Assembly (NCBI GenBank): GCA_035544875.1
Contig: DASZZP010000015.1
Span: 1 to 64,000, forward strand
Direction: 5' to 3'
DNA: 64,000 nt
Origin: JASLEW01 sp035544875
GTDB taxonomy: Bacteria; Acidobacteriota; Thermoanaerobaculia; Multivoradales; UBA5704
Shown here: positions 15,410 through 25,022 of the stretch, piece after piece
How the letters are laid out: the number at the start of each line of letters is the position of its first letter
Position numbering within the stretch: position 1 is the stretch's first letter
Notes under the pieces: generated by a model
Told to the model about the DNA's origin: nothing
The model's input: only the letters and a program-made list of their open reading frames with translations
Database searches by the model: none
Translations under genes and position numbers: made by a program

Positions 15410-18082
15410 ATGCTCACCGATCTCTGGATTCGTCTACGCGCCCTCTTGCGGCGGAAGGTCGTCGAGGCGGAGCTCGACGAGGAGCTGCGCTTTCACTACG
15501 AGCGGCAGGTCGAGAAGAACCTGCGCTCCGGGCTGACGCGCGAGGAAGCCGTGCGGCAGGCGCGGCTCCAGATCGGCGGCCTCGACCAGGTCAAGGAGGC
15601 CTGCCGTGAAGCGCGCGGGGTGGGCTGGGCCGAGACGCTGCAGCGCGACCTCCGCTATGCCCTGCGCATGCTGCGCCGGGATCCGCGCTTCACCTCGATT
15701 GCCGTTCTCACCCTCGCCCTGGGCATCGGCTCAACCACCGCGACCTTCTCGGTGATCGATGCGGTCTTGCTGCGGCCGCTGCCGTACAAGGACGCGTCCA
15801 GGCTGGTGCTGGCCTGGGAGACCAAGGAGCCGGACCGGAGCGAGCACGGGACCGTCACGCCGCCGGATTTCCTGGAGTGGCAGCGGCAGAGCACTGCCTT
15901 TGGCGGCATGGCAGCCGTGGCCGACGAGCGCGACAACCTGACCGGCAACGGCGAGCCCGAGCAGGTAGTCGTGCAGCTGGTCACGACGGATTTCTTCTCG
16001 CTGCTCGGCGTGCAGCCGGTCCTCGGCCGCAGCTTCACCGCCGAGGAGGTGCAGCCCGGGAAGAACCGCGTGGTCGTGCTCAGCTACGGCCTCTGGCAGG
16101 AGCGCTTCGGCGGCAGCCCGGCGATCGTCGGCAAGACCCTGGAGATCAACGGCCACCGCCAGACGGTGGTCGGCGTCGCGCCCGCGAGCTTTACCTGGTT
16201 CATCAAACGCGGTGCGCTGACCGCCGCCAAGCCGCGGCTCTGGGCACCCTTCGTCTTCCCGCCTTCGTTCCATGACCGCCGGCAGGTGGGCGGCTTCCTC
16301 ACCGTGGTCGCCCGCCTCGCGCCGCGCGTGCCGCTCCCCCGGGCGCGGAGCGAGATGGATGCGATCGCCGCCCGCATCGCCCGAGACAACCCCGAGACCA
16401 ACCGTCACGCGGGTGTCAACCTGGTTCCTTTGCACGAAGAGATCGCCGGCGATCTGCGTCCCGCGCTGCTCATCCTGCTCGGCGCGGTCGCCCTGGTGCT
16501 GCTGATCGCCTGCGCCAACGTGTCGGGTCTGCTGCTGGCGCGCGCCGCGAGCCGCGAGGGGGAGGTGGCGATCCGCGCCGCGATCGGCGCCAGCCGCGGC
16601 AGGATCGCGCGCCAGCTGCTGACCGAGAGCCTGGTGCTGGCGGCGATCGGCGGCACCCTCGGAGCGGCGGCAGCAATCGTGGGCACCAACGTCTTGCTCG
16701 CCGCGAGCCCGGAGAACCTGCTCGACCTGAAGTCGGTCGGGATCGATGGGCGACTGCTGCTCTTTGCGGCCGGCGTAACCCTGCTCGCCGGCCTCGTCTT
16801 CGGCTGCCTGCCCTCCTACCTGTCGGCGCACCCGCGCCTCGCCGACACGCTCAGGCAGGCAGCCGGCCGATCGCCGGGCGGCGGCCGGCGCCGGCTGGGG
16901 CACAGCGCCTTCGTGGTCGCCCAGATCAGCCTGGCGCTCGTCCTCTGCGTCGGCTCGGGGCTGCTGGTGCGCAGCTTCGTTCGCCTGCTGGGGGTCGACC
17001 CGGGCTTCGATCCCGACCGGCTGCTCTCCTTCACCGTGGCGCTCCCGGCATCGCGCTACGGCACTGACCCGGCGCGGGCGGCATTCTTCCAGCAGCTGCT
17101 GGCCCGGACCGGCCGGCTGCCGGGAGTGCGGTCGGTCAGCATGAGCAACATCGCGCCGCTCGCCGGGCAGGGTCCGGGGACCTCGGTTCACATTCTCGGC
17201 CAGCCGGCGCGCTCGCTCAACGATCTGCCGCCGGCCGCGGTGCGCGTCGTCGGTCCGGAGTACTTCCGCACCCTGGGCATCCCGCTGCGCTCGGGAAGGG
17301 CCTTCAGCTCGGTCGAGATGGAGCAGGCGCGGCACGTCGTGATCGTCAATCGAGCCTTCGCCGAGAAATACCTGCCGGGCGAGAACCCGCTCGGCAAAAA
17401 GGCCGTGATCTTCATGAAAAGTCTGGAAGAAAGCGGCAACGAGCCGTCGGAGATCATCGGCGTCGCCGGCGACGTGCACGAGCTGGGGCTCGACACGGCG
17501 GCCGAGCCGACGGTCTATTGGCCGTTCCCGGAGCTGGTCTATTCGCGCATGAGCATCCTGGTGCGCACGGCGACTGATCCGCTGGCGCTGGTGGCCGACG
17601 CGCGCCGCGAGGTGCGGCAGCTCGACCCGCAGCTGCCGCTCGCCAACGTCACCACGCTGCAGCGGCTGCTGGGGGACTCGCTCGCCCGCTCGCGCTTCAC
17701 GATGCTGCTGCTGGGCCTGTTCGGCGCGGCGGCGCTGGCGCTGGCGGCAGTCGGCATCTATGGCGTCGTCACCTACAGCGTAGCGCAGCGCACCCATGAG
17801 CTGGGCGTGCGCATCGCGCTCGGCGCGGAGCGGCGCGACCTGCTCCGGTTGGTGCTCGAGCAGGGCACGCGGCTGACTTTGCTGGGCATCGGCGCCGGGA
17901 TCGTGGGGGCGCTCGCCTTCACCCGCCTCCTGGCCAGCCTCCTGTTCGGCGTCGGCACGACCGACCCGCTGACCTTCGCCGCCGTCGCGGTCTTGCTGGC
18001 GCTGGCGGTGCTCGGCGCGTGCTGGATCCCGGCGCGCCGCGCGATGCGCGTCGATCCGATGGCGGCGCTGCGCCACCAGTAG
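15410..18082 (+). CDS. ADOP-type FtsX/MacB permease with N-terminal prefix domain
   Basis: 890 aa. Residues about 1-75 are the ADOP prefix (RLRALLRRKVVEAELDEELRFHYERQVEKNLRSGLTREEAVRQA). A duplicated MacB periplasmic core plus FtsX permease unit follows, starting at DLRYALRMLRRDPRFTSIAVLTLALGIGSTTATF and ending GACWIPARRAMRVDPMAALRHQ. About eight membrane segments in a 1+3+1+3 layout. No ATPase is encoded next to it ('orphan' permease). These proteins are lineage-expanded in Acidobacteriota; their substrates are mostly unknown. ATG 15410 gives the canonical N-terminus; longer in-frame starts exist. Confidence 0.9.
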   Translation: MLTDLWIRLRALLRRKVVEAELDEELRFHYERQVEKNLRSGLTREEAVRQARLQIGGLDQVKEACREARGVGWAETLQRDLRYALRMLRRDPRFTSIAVLTLALGIGSTTATFSVIDAVLLRPLPYKDASRLVLAWETKEPDRSEHGTVTPPDFLEWQRQSTAFGGMAAVADERDNLTGNGEPEQVVVQLVTTDFFSLLGVQPVLGRSFTAEEVQPGKNRVVVLSYGLWQERFGGSPAIVGKTLEINGHRQTVVGVAPASFTWFIKRGALTAAKPRLWAPFVFPPSFHDRRQVGGFLTVVARLAPRVPLPRARSEMDAIAARIARDNPETNRHAGVNLVPLHEEIAGDLRPALLILLGAVALVLLIACANVSGLLLARAASREGEVAIRAAIGASRGRIARQLLTESLVLAAIGGTLGAAAAIVGTNVLLAASPENLLDLKSVGIDGRLLLFAAGVTLLAGLVFGCLPSYLSAHPRLADTLRQAAGRSPGGGRRRLGHSAFVVAQISLALVLCVGSGLLVRSFVRLLGVDPGFDPDRLLSFTVALPASRYGTDPARAAFFQQLLARTGRLPGVRSVSMSNIAPLAGQGPGTSVHILGQPARSLNDLPPAAVRVVGPEYFRTLGIPLRSGRAFSSVEMEQARHVVIVNRAFAEKYLPGENPLGKKAVIFMKSLEESGNEPSEIIGVAGDVHELGLDTAAEPTVYWPFPELVYSRMSILVRTATDPLALVADARREVRQLDPQLPLANVTTLQRLLGDSLARSRFTMLLLGLFGAAALALAAVGIYGVVTYSVAQRTHELGVRIALGAERRDLLRLVLEQGTRLTLLGIGAGIVGALAFTRLLASLLFGVGTTDPLTFAAVAVLLALAVLGACWIPARRAMRVDPMAALRHQ

Positions 18083-18095
18083 CAGGCGCATCGCA

Positions 18096-18121
18096 CCGCG
18101 GCGGGGAACTGGCCGCTGCGG
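18096..18121. terminator. candidate bidirectional terminator hairpin
   Basis: CCGCGGCGG and CCGCTGCGG pair with one mismatch around an 8-nt loop. It sits in the 40-bp gap between two convergent permease genes. There is no U-tract, so termination efficiency is uncertain. Confidence 0.4.
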
Positions 18122-18122
18122 C

Positions 18123-20543
18123 TCAGGCGCGCAGCACGCGGCTCGGGTCGAGGTCGCTGGCGCGGCGCGCCGGCAGATAGGTGGCGAGCAGGGAGGCCGC
18201 GAGCAGCAGCAGGGGGACGCCGCCAAAGATCAGCGGATCGGCGGGGCTGACGCCGTAGAGCAGCGCGGAGAGGGAGCGCATCGCCGGCAGCGCGACGGCG
18301 ACGCCGATCCCGACGCCGAGCAGGGCCAGCCGCGCCCCCTGCGCGGTGATCATCGCCAGCAGCCGCGCCCGGCCGGCGCCGAGCGCCATCCGGATGCCGA
18401 TCTCGCGCTGGCGCTGCGCGACCGCGAAGGCGGTCACGCCGTAGACGCCCAGAGCGGCGATGGCGAGCGCCAGCGCGCCAAAGACGGTGAACCACTCTCC
18501 CCACAGCCGCGGCAGCCAGAGCTCGCGGCCGATCACCTCGTCCATGGTCAGCAGGTGGAAGACCGGCACCCCCGCCCCGGCGGCGCGCACCTGGGCGCGG
18601 ATCGCCGGAGCCAGCTCGCCCGGCGGGCCGCTCGCCGCCACCACCAGGGTCATGTTGGGCGACAGGCTCAGCGGGTAGGGCAGGTAGATCTGGGCCGGCG
18701 GGATGGCGTCGAGCCCGGCCAGGTGGAAGGAGCGGTCGACGTTGCCGGTCACGCCGATCACCCGCAGCCACGGCGTGGCGGCGGCGGCCCCACCGCCGAC
18801 GCAGCGCAGCTCGCGGCCCAGCGGTTCCGCCCCCGGCCAGAGCCGGCGGGCCAGCGACTCGCTGACCAGGACCAGCGGCTGCGCGCCATCGGCCTCCTCC
18901 CGGGTGAAATCGCGCCCTTGCACGATCGGGATGCCGATGGTGCGCAGATAGCCCGCGGTCGCGGCATGGTGCACCGCGACCGGCTCGGTGCCACGCGGCA
19001 GCGTCCGGTCGCGGGCGGCCAGGCTGACCTCGGCATAGCCGTCGTGGCTGATCGGCAGCGACTCGGCGAGCCCCGCGCCGCGCACCCCCGGCAGCGCGGC
19101 GACGCGCTGCTGCAGGTCGTGGAAGAAGACCCGGCGCCGGGCCGGGTCGCGGTACTCGTCGGAGGAGAGCGACAGGCGGACGGTGAGCAGGCCGGCGCTG
19201 CGGTAGCCGCGTGGCGCCGACTGCAGGTGCACGAAGCTCTTGGCCATCAGCATGGCGCCGATCAACACCACCACCGAGAGCGCGAACTCGCCCACCACCA
19301 GGGCGCGCTGCAGCCGGGAGCCGCCCGCCCCCGGCGAGCCCACGCCGCCGGCGCGCAGGGCCGCGAAGGCATCGCGGCGTGCCGCCCAGAGGGCCGGCGC
19401 GAGGCCGAAGACCGCGGTCGAGAGCAGCGCCGCGAGCACTCCGAAAAGGACGATCCTGGCGTCGAGCTCGAAATGGATCCAGTAAGGGATCGCGACCGGC
19501 ACGGTCGAGACCATGAGCCGCACCAGGCTTCCCGACACCGCCACCCCCACGACCGCCGCCGCCCCGGCCAGCAGCAGGCTCTCGCAGAGCGACTGGCGCA
19601 CCAGGCTGCCGCGGCTCGCCCCGAGCGCAGCGCGCACCGCGCTCTCGGTGGCGCGGCCGGCGGCCAGAGTCAGCATCAAGGTCGCCACATTGGCGGCGAT
19701 GATGAGCAGCACGCACACCACCGCCGCCAGCATCATGTACATGCCGATGCGCGGTCCCGCCGGCATCATCTCCGCGCGCAGCGGCCGCACCCGCGCTCCC
19801 CAGCGCGCGTTGGTCGCCGGGTACTGCGCGGCGAGCCGGCGCGCCACCCCGTCCATGGCGCGCTGCGCCTGGCCGAGCGTCACCCCGGGCGCGAGCCGCG
19901 CCAGACCTCCTAGCGATCTCGCGTCGCGCCGTCCCGGCTCACCGCCCAGGGCAAGCGGTTTCCAGAGCTGCGCGAACTCCGGAAAGGCGAAGCGCTCCGG
20001 CATCACCCCGACCACCTCGAAGAGGCGCCCGTCGAGGCGCAGCGTCTTGCCCACCACCCGCGGGTCGCCGCGGAAGCGGCGCTGCCAGAGCTCGTGGCCG
20101 AGCAGCGCCACGGCCGCCCGGTGCGGCTCCTCCTCCTCGGGCCGGAAGCCGCGCCCGAGCAATGGCGCCACCCCGAGCATCGCGAACAGGTTGGCCGAGA
20201 CCTCGCACCCTTCGACCCGCTCCGGCTCCTCCTCGGTGCTCACGTTGAAGCTCCGCCGCGCCAGCGCCCCGACCGCCGTGAACACCCCGTTCTGGTCGCG
20301 CCAATCACGGTAGTCGGCGACCGAGATCGGCTCCCAGTCGGTGCCCGCCGTCTCGCGCGCACCGTGCAGCGCCACCAGCCGGTCGCCGTCCAGGTAGGGC
20401 AGCGGCCGGACGAGCATGGCGTCGATGAAGTTGAAGATCGCGGTGTCGAGCCCCACCCCGAGCCCGAGGATCGCCACCACGGAGAGCGAAAAAACCGGCC
20501 GCCACGCCAGCACCCGCCACGCGTACCGCAGCTGTCGCAGCAT
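18123..20543 (-). CDS. ADOP-type FtsX/MacB permease
   Basis: 806 aa. No prefix domain; begins directly with MLRQLRYAWRVLAWRPVFSLSVVAILGLGVGLDTAIF and has two MacB core/FtsX repeats, with a middle linker around residue 400 and the ending YLPARRASDLDPSRVLRA. Located 8 bp after the stop of the upstream permease at 20552-23008, so both are transcribed together. Substrate and partner ATPase unknown. The start at 20543 is fixed by homology with the N-termini of its paralogs. Confidence 0.88.
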   Translation of the reverse strand: MLRQLRYAWRVLAWRPVFSLSVVAILGLGVGLDTAIFNFIDAMLVRPLPYLDGDRLVALHGARETAGTDWEPISVADYRDWRDQNGVFTAVGALARRSFNVSTEEEPERVEGCEVSANLFAMLGVAPLLGRGFRPEEEEPHRAAVALLGHELWQRRFRGDPRVVGKTLRLDGRLFEVVGVMPERFAFPEFAQLWKPLALGGEPGRRDARSLGGLARLAPGVTLGQAQRAMDGVARRLAAQYPATNARWGARVRPLRAEMMPAGPRIGMYMMLAAVVCVLLIIAANVATLMLTLAAGRATESAVRAALGASRGSLVRQSLCESLLLAGAAAVVGVAVSGSLVRLMVSTVPVAIPYWIHFELDARIVLFGVLAALLSTAVFGLAPALWAARRDAFAALRAGGVGSPGAGGSRLQRALVVGEFALSVVVLIGAMLMAKSFVHLQSAPRGYRSAGLLTVRLSLSSDEYRDPARRRVFFHDLQQRVAALPGVRGAGLAESLPISHDGYAEVSLAARDRTLPRGTEPVAVHHAATAGYLRTIGIPIVQGRDFTREEADGAQPLVLVSESLARRLWPGAEPLGRELRCVGGGAAAATPWLRVIGVTGNVDRSFHLAGLDAIPPAQIYLPYPLSLSPNMTLVVAASGPPGELAPAIRAQVRAAGAGVPVFHLLTMDEVIGRELWLPRLWGEWFTVFGALALAIAALGVYGVTAFAVAQRQREIGIRMALGAGRARLLAMITAQGARLALLGVGIGVAVALPAMRSLSALLYGVSPADPLIFGGVPLLLLAASLLATYLPARRASDLDPSRVLRA

Positions 20544-20551
20544 CGCAGGCC

Positions 20552-23008
20552 TCACTCCTGGTGGAGGGCGATGATCGGATCGAGCTGGCTGGCGCGGCGA
20601 GCCGGCACGAAGCTGGCGAGGGCGGCGACCGCGGCCAGGAGCACGGGGGTCAAGGCGTAGATCAGCGGATCGTGCACGGTTACGCCGACGAGCTGGCTGG
20701 CGAGCAGCCGGGTGGCGGCAAGGGCGCCGGCCAGGCCGGCCGCGATCCCGATCAACACGGTGCCCATCCCCTGGCTCAGCACCAGGCCCAGGACCTGTGC
20801 GGACTGGGCGCCGAGCGCCATCCGGATGCCGATCTCGCGCCGGCGCATCTGGACGAGATAGGAAAGGACGCCGTAGATGCCCACCGAGGCGAGGGTCAGG
20901 GCGAGGAGCGCCATCAGGCCGAGCAAGACGGCGGTGAAACGCGGCGTGCCGAGCGATGCGGCACGGATCTCGTCCATCGTCTTGACGTCGGTGATCGGCT
21001 GGCCCGGGTCGACGGCCCAGATCTGCTTTTCGATCGCCGCCGTGAGGCCCGGAGAAGCGGCCCCGGTGCGGGCCACGACGCTGATCGGCAGCAGACCGAC
21101 GAACATCTTGGCCAGCGGGTCGGGCATCTGCGCGAGCGGGACGTAGAGCAGGGCCGGCACTTTGCGGGCGACGCCCTCCTCGTGCACGTCTCTGACGATG
21201 CCGACGACGGTGCGCGGGCCGCGGTCGGCCAGCTCCTCGGACCCCGCGAGGCCGATCACGATGCGGCGGCCAATCGGATTCTCGTGCGGCCAGGCGCGGC
21301 GGGCCGCGGTCTCGTTGAGCAGCGCAACGAGCGGCGCTCCGACCCGGTCGCCGGCGGTGAAGCCGCGGCCGCGCAGCACCGGGATGCGCAGCACCTGCAG
21401 GAGCTCGGGGGTCAGCGCGCGGTAGTCGGCGTTGTAGTCGCCCCTGCCGTCCTCGCCGCCGCCCTGGCGCCCCTCGACCTGGAAGGGGAGGTCGGGGCCC
21501 TCCTCGAGCGGCAGGGTCGAGGCGGCCGCCGCGCCGCGCACCCCAGGCAGGGCGGCGATACGCTCCAGGACCTGCGAGCTGAAGCGCTCGAGGGCGGCCG
21601 CCGAACCGTATCTGGCGGCCGGCAGCGAGAGCTTCATGGTCAGCAGCTGGGAGCTGTCGAAGCCGGGCTGGGTCGCGACCAGGCCGACGAAGCTGCGCAT
21701 GAGCAGCGCGGCGCTGATGATGAGGACGAGGGCCAGCGCCACCTCGGAGGTCACCAGCAGGCGGCGCGTCAAGCGGCCGCCTGCGCTGCCGGCCGTCCGG
21801 TTCGAGCCTTCCTTGAGCGGCTCGTGCAGGTTGGAGCGCAGCGCCTGGAGCGCCGGCGCGAGGCCGAAGAGCACTCCGGCGGCGAGCGACAGCAGGAGGG
21901 TGAAGGCGAGCACCCGCAGGTCGATGCCGATCTCGGCCAGACGATCGATCTGGAACGGGTTCGCCGCCAGCAGCGGGCGGATGGCGGCGGCGCCGAGCAG
22001 GATGCCGGCGCCGCCGCCGAGCAGTGCCAGCAGGCAGCTTTCGGTGAGCAGCTGGCGCACCACCCGCCACGAGCCGGCGCCGAGCGCACTGCGAATGGCG
22101 ATCTCGCGCTGGCGCGCCGCGGCGCGCGCCAGCTGCAGGTTGGCGATGTTGACGCAGGCGATGAGCAGCACCGCGCCGACCGCCGCCAGCAGCACCAGCA
22201 GCGCCGGCCTGGTGCTGCCGTAGAGCACTTGCTGGAGCGGCCACACGGAGAAGCTCTCATCGGGGCTCAGGTGGTGGGGAAAGGCGGCGTCGAACGCCCG
22301 CCCCAACGCCCTGGCTTTGGCCGCGGCGGCTGCGAGCGGCACCCCCTCCTGCAGCCGCCCGAGCACGCCGAAATAGTTGCCCGGGTTGGCGCTCGCCGGA
22401 TCGAAGCGGAAGGGGGTCCAGAGCTCGGCGGTGCTCGGCAGGCGGAAGCTCCGGGGCATGACGCCGACCACCGTATAGCCTTCGCCGTTGAGCAGCAGCT
22501 GGCGGCCGAGCAGGCCGGGATCGGCGCCGAAGCGCCGGGTCCAGAGTCCTTGGCTCAAGACCACGACACGGCGCGCGCCGGGCCGGTCCTCTTCGGGCAG
22601 GAAATCGCGCCCGAGCGCCGGCACCACGCCGGCGGTGGCAAAGAAATCGCGGCTCACGTAGGCGCCGCGCAGGCGCTCGGGCTGACCGCCGCCCGCCAGG
22701 TTGAAGCCGCCGCCGATCGTGTCGTAAGCCGCCAGGCGGCCCAGCTCGCGCTGCATGCGGTCGCGCAGGAAGAAGAATTTAGGCACCGACAGCGAATCGG
22801 CCTCCCCTTTCGGCCACTGGCGGATGAGCACCATCAGGCGATCGGCCCGCGGCAGAGGCAGCGGCTTGAGCAGCAGGCCGTCGGCGACGCTGAAGATGGC
22901 GGTGTTGGCGCCGATCGCGAGCGCCAGGGTCAGAACCGCCACCGCAGTGAAACCCGGCTCCCGTGCCAGAGCGCGCGCCGCGTACTTCAGATCCGCCAGG
23001 GTTCCCAT
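20552..23008 (-). CDS. ADOP-type FtsX/MacB permease
   Basis: 818 aa. N-terminus LADLKYAARALAREPGFTAVAVLTLALAIGANTAIFSV, a periplasmic MacB-like core with the conserved YFGVLGRLQEGV region, then two FtsX units and the terminal ASFVPARRASQLDPIIALHQE. A GAGGAGG ribosome site precedes ATG 23008. First gene of a two-permease operon with the gene at 18123. The response-regulator genes upstream are on the same strand and may control it, but I see no operator. Confidence 0.88.
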   Translation of the reverse strand: MGTLADLKYAARALAREPGFTAVAVLTLALAIGANTAIFSVADGLLLKPLPLPRADRLMVLIRQWPKGEADSLSVPKFFFLRDRMQRELGRLAAYDTIGGGFNLAGGGQPERLRGAYVSRDFFATAGVVPALGRDFLPEEDRPGARRVVVLSQGLWTRRFGADPGLLGRQLLLNGEGYTVVGVMPRSFRLPSTAELWTPFRFDPASANPGNYFGVLGRLQEGVPLAAAAAKARALGRAFDAAFPHHLSPDESFSVWPLQQVLYGSTRPALLVLLAAVGAVLLIACVNIANLQLARAAARQREIAIRSALGAGSWRVVRQLLTESCLLALLGGGAGILLGAAAIRPLLAANPFQIDRLAEIGIDLRVLAFTLLLSLAAGVLFGLAPALQALRSNLHEPLKEGSNRTAGSAGGRLTRRLLVTSEVALALVLIISAALLMRSFVGLVATQPGFDSSQLLTMKLSLPAARYGSAAALERFSSQVLERIAALPGVRGAAAASTLPLEEGPDLPFQVEGRQGGGEDGRGDYNADYRALTPELLQVLRIPVLRGRGFTAGDRVGAPLVALLNETAARRAWPHENPIGRRIVIGLAGSEELADRGPRTVVGIVRDVHEEGVARKVPALLYVPLAQMPDPLAKMFVGLLPISVVARTGAASPGLTAAIEKQIWAVDPGQPITDVKTMDEIRAASLGTPRFTAVLLGLMALLALTLASVGIYGVLSYLVQMRRREIGIRMALGAQSAQVLGLVLSQGMGTVLIGIAAGLAGALAATRLLASQLVGVTVHDPLIYALTPVLLAAVAALASFVPARRASQLDPIIALHQE

Positions 23009-23165
23009 GGCCCGGACCTCCTCGTCGTCGTCTGAAAGGCCCTACGCCCCAGCCGGCGGAAATGTTTCGGGCCGAGGCGTCCACCCGGTCCCCCGAGCGC
23101 CTGGGCCGGCGGTTCGCTGCCGCCGCCGGTCGAGCCAGGCACGGGAGCGGGCGCCATGACCGCCC

Positions 23166-23819
23166 TCACGATCGTGCGAAACCGAGTTGGTGCTCGAGCG
23201 CATAACGCATGAGCTCGGCGGTGGTCCGCATCCTCATTTTCCTCAGGATGCTGGCCCGTTGAGTGCGGATCGTCGTCGCGCTCCGGCCCAGCCTGGAGGC
23301 GATCTGGCCGGGCGTCAAGCCCGACGAGATCAGACGCGCCACTTCGAGCTCGCGCCGTGACAACGCGGCGTGCGGCATCATCGCCGCACGGTCCGGCGCC
23401 CCGAGGGCACCGAGGAGTCGCTCGACCAGGCACGGCGCGATGTACTTGCCACCGCCGTGGAGGATGCGGATGGCCGCAACCAACTGTTGTGGCGCCACGT
23501 CCTTCACCATGTAGCCGTCCGCCCCATGCGCGAAGCAGCGGATGGCATGGTGGTCCTCCGGGTGAACGGTCAAGATCAGGACGCGAAGCCGCCGGTTTCG
23601 CCGCTTGAGCTCGCGGGTAGTCTCGAGGCCTCCCTTGCCAGGCATCGACAGGTCCAGCACCACGACGTCGGGGCTCAGGGCATCCGCTTTCTCCAAGGCT
23701 TCCTCGCCGGAGCTCGCCTCTCCCGTCACCACCAGGTCGCCCGCAGCTTCGAGGACGCTCTTGACGCCTTCGCGGAAGATCTGGTGGTCATCGGCAAGCA
23801 GGACTTTGATCATTTGCAT
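23166..23819 (-). CDS. NarL/FixJ-family response regulator
   Basis: 217 aa. Receiver domain with the acidic pair D10/D11 (LLADDHQ), phospho-acceptor D56 (VVVLDLSMPG) and K106 (YMVKDVAP). A LuxR-type HTH follows (LSRRELEVARLISSGLTPGQIASRLGRSATTIRT). ATG 23819 is preferred over 23813 because GGAGG lies 9 nt before it. A DNA-binding regulator about 140 bp upstream of the permease operon on the same strand; no kinase adjacent, but the kinase at 25729 could serve several regulators. Confidence 0.9.
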   Translation of the reverse strand: MQMIKVLLADDHQIFREGVKSVLEAAGDLVVTGEASSGEEALEKADALSPDVVVLDLSMPGKGGLETTRELKRRNRRLRVLILTVHPEDHHAIRCFAHGADGYMVKDVAPQQLVAAIRILHGGGKYIAPCLVERLLGALGAPDRAAMMPHAALSRRELEVARLISSGLTPGQIASRLGRSATTIRTQRASILRKMRMRTTAELMRYALEHQLGFARS

Positions 23820-23957
23820 CGCTTTGTGCCTCCATGCTTGTTTCCGAAAGCAGGATATGTTGCGGCGCCGGCCGGAGTCAGCCGGCAAGAGCCTCGCTTT
23901 CGGGTAGGAAGCGCCCGTCGGTACTGTCAGGCTTGGCCCTACAAATGACGATGCTGG

Positions 23958-24590
23958 CTACTCGAAGATGCGATGGAGCATCCCGTACTCGATCAGATCC
24001 GAGTTGTCGGTCATCTTCATCTTGCCGAGGATGCGGGTGCGGTAGGTGCTGACCGTGGAGACCGAAAGACCGAGCACCCTGGCAATGGCGGTGACCGTCT
24101 TTCCGGCGGCGAGGAGGCGGAAGACCTGAAACTCGCGGTCGGAGAGCAGCTCCTGCGGAGCGCGCCCGGGTGCCAGACCGATTTCGCCCACCAGTCTCTC
24201 GGCCAGGCTGGGGCTCACGTATCTGCCTCCCGCCAGCACGTGTTTGACCGCCTCGACGAGATCCGCGGCGGCCGTCGTCTTGGCCAGGTAGCCGGCCGCC
24301 CCCGACCGCAGCGCCCGCACGGCGAACTGCTCCTCCGGGTGCAGGCTGAGCACCAGGACCGGCAGCCTGGGCCGCGACCGCCGCAGCTCTTTCAGGGCCT
24401 CGAGCCCGCTCATGTCCGGCAGCGAGAGGTCGAGGATGGCGACATCCCACTCGTCGGCCTGCGCCTTGCGCATCGCCTCTTCGGCACTCGCCGCATCCTC
24501 GAAGACCGCGCCGGGGATCGACTCCTCGAGGATCTGCCGCAGGCCCTGCCGCACGACGGCGTGATCGTCGACCAGGAGGATGCGGGTCAT
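23958..24590 (-). CDS. NarL/FixJ-family response regulator
   Basis: 210 aa. Receiver with D8/D9 (LLVDDHAVV), phospho-acceptor D54 (AILDLSLPDMSG) and Lys in YLAKTTAA. A LuxR HTH follows (LSDREFQVFRLLAAGKTVTAIARVLGLSVSTVSTYRT). Distinct from its neighbours by the short linker APGRAPQE. A 34-codon small reading frame with its own ribosome site ends 10 nt before its ATG. The ATG itself has no clear Shine-Dalgarno sequence, so translational coupling to that small frame is plausible. Confidence 0.9.
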   Translation of the reverse strand: MTRILLVDDHAVVRQGLRQILEESIPGAVFEDAASAEEAMRKAQADEWDVAILDLSLPDMSGLEALKELRRSRPRLPVLVLSLHPEEQFAVRALRSGAAGYLAKTTAAADLVEAVKHVLAGGRYVSPSLAERLVGEIGLAPGRAPQELLSDREFQVFRLLAAGKTVTAIARVLGLSVSTVSTYRTRILGKMKMTDNSDLIEYGMLHRIFE

Positions 24591-24600
24591 CGCGGCACGG

Positions 24601-24705
24601 TCATCTTGGCCAGGGCGGCGCGGCCTGGCGAGCTGCGGGCGGCGCCTCGACGCGCTGGCGGAAGTGCTGGTCGCCGGTGAGGTTGCCAGGCAACGGTTGC
24701 GACAT
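24601..24705 (-). CDS. putative 34-aa leader peptide before the response regulator
   Basis: A short frame starting MSQPLPGNLTG and ending PPWPR, with GGGAGGG about 8 nt before its ATG at 24705. Its TGA (24603-24601) lies 10 nt before the ATG of the next regulator, which lacks a clear ribosome site. This suggests a leader or small protein that couples translation. Pro/Ala-rich, no family recognised; could be chance in GC-rich DNA. Confidence 0.35.
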   Translation of the reverse strand: MSQPLPGNLTGDQHFRQRVEAPPAARQAAPPWPR

Positions 24706-25022
24706 CGTCTCGCCCTCCCCGATCCGCGCTGCCCATCGGGACGACCTGCATGAAAAGGTAGCGCCTTCCGCGTACCGGTATCTATTCTACATGAGCGTAT
24801 TTTCTTGAGAGCTGGCCGTATTTCCGGACACCGACGACCCGGAGGGCCGGGCCCTGCCCGGTTCGATGGCAGCGGGTCCCGGCCCCGGTTCGAGGGGAGC
24901 GGGCTGGGTTCGGGCGCCGGCTTCGGCAGGGCTGGGCCGCGTGCTCAAGGCGCCGGCCGAGGCAGCTCTCGGAGCGCTCCGGGCCAAAAAAAAGAACAGA
25001 AGCGACAAGAACGGCCGCGGAG
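24706..25022. other. intergenic region
   Basis: About 320 bp between the response-regulator gene at 25023 and the small frame at 24705. It contains a low-complexity Pro/Ala/Gly-coding-like GC tract (24830-24970), an A8 tract at about 24986 and an AT-richer patch near 24775-24800 (TAGAAT on the minus strand), which could hold the promoter of the 23958 gene. No gene supported. Confidence 0.4.

Noticed and set aside
15731..18226. Very long minus-strand frame across the first ADOP gene
   Set aside because: GC-rich antisense reading with His/Gln/Arg-rich sequence; the plus strand encodes a complete permease.
20561..23035. 824-codon plus-strand frame opposite an ADOP gene
   Set aside because: Antisense shadow of the minus-strand permease, no domain signature.
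24840..24920. tRNA-like GGTTCGA segments
   Set aside because: The T-arm-like strings are isolated; no cloverleaf can be drawn around them.
24787..25008. 73-codon minus-strand frame in the intergenic gap
   Set aside because: Pro/Ala low-complexity, starts in a T-tract, no ribosome site; not supported as a gene.
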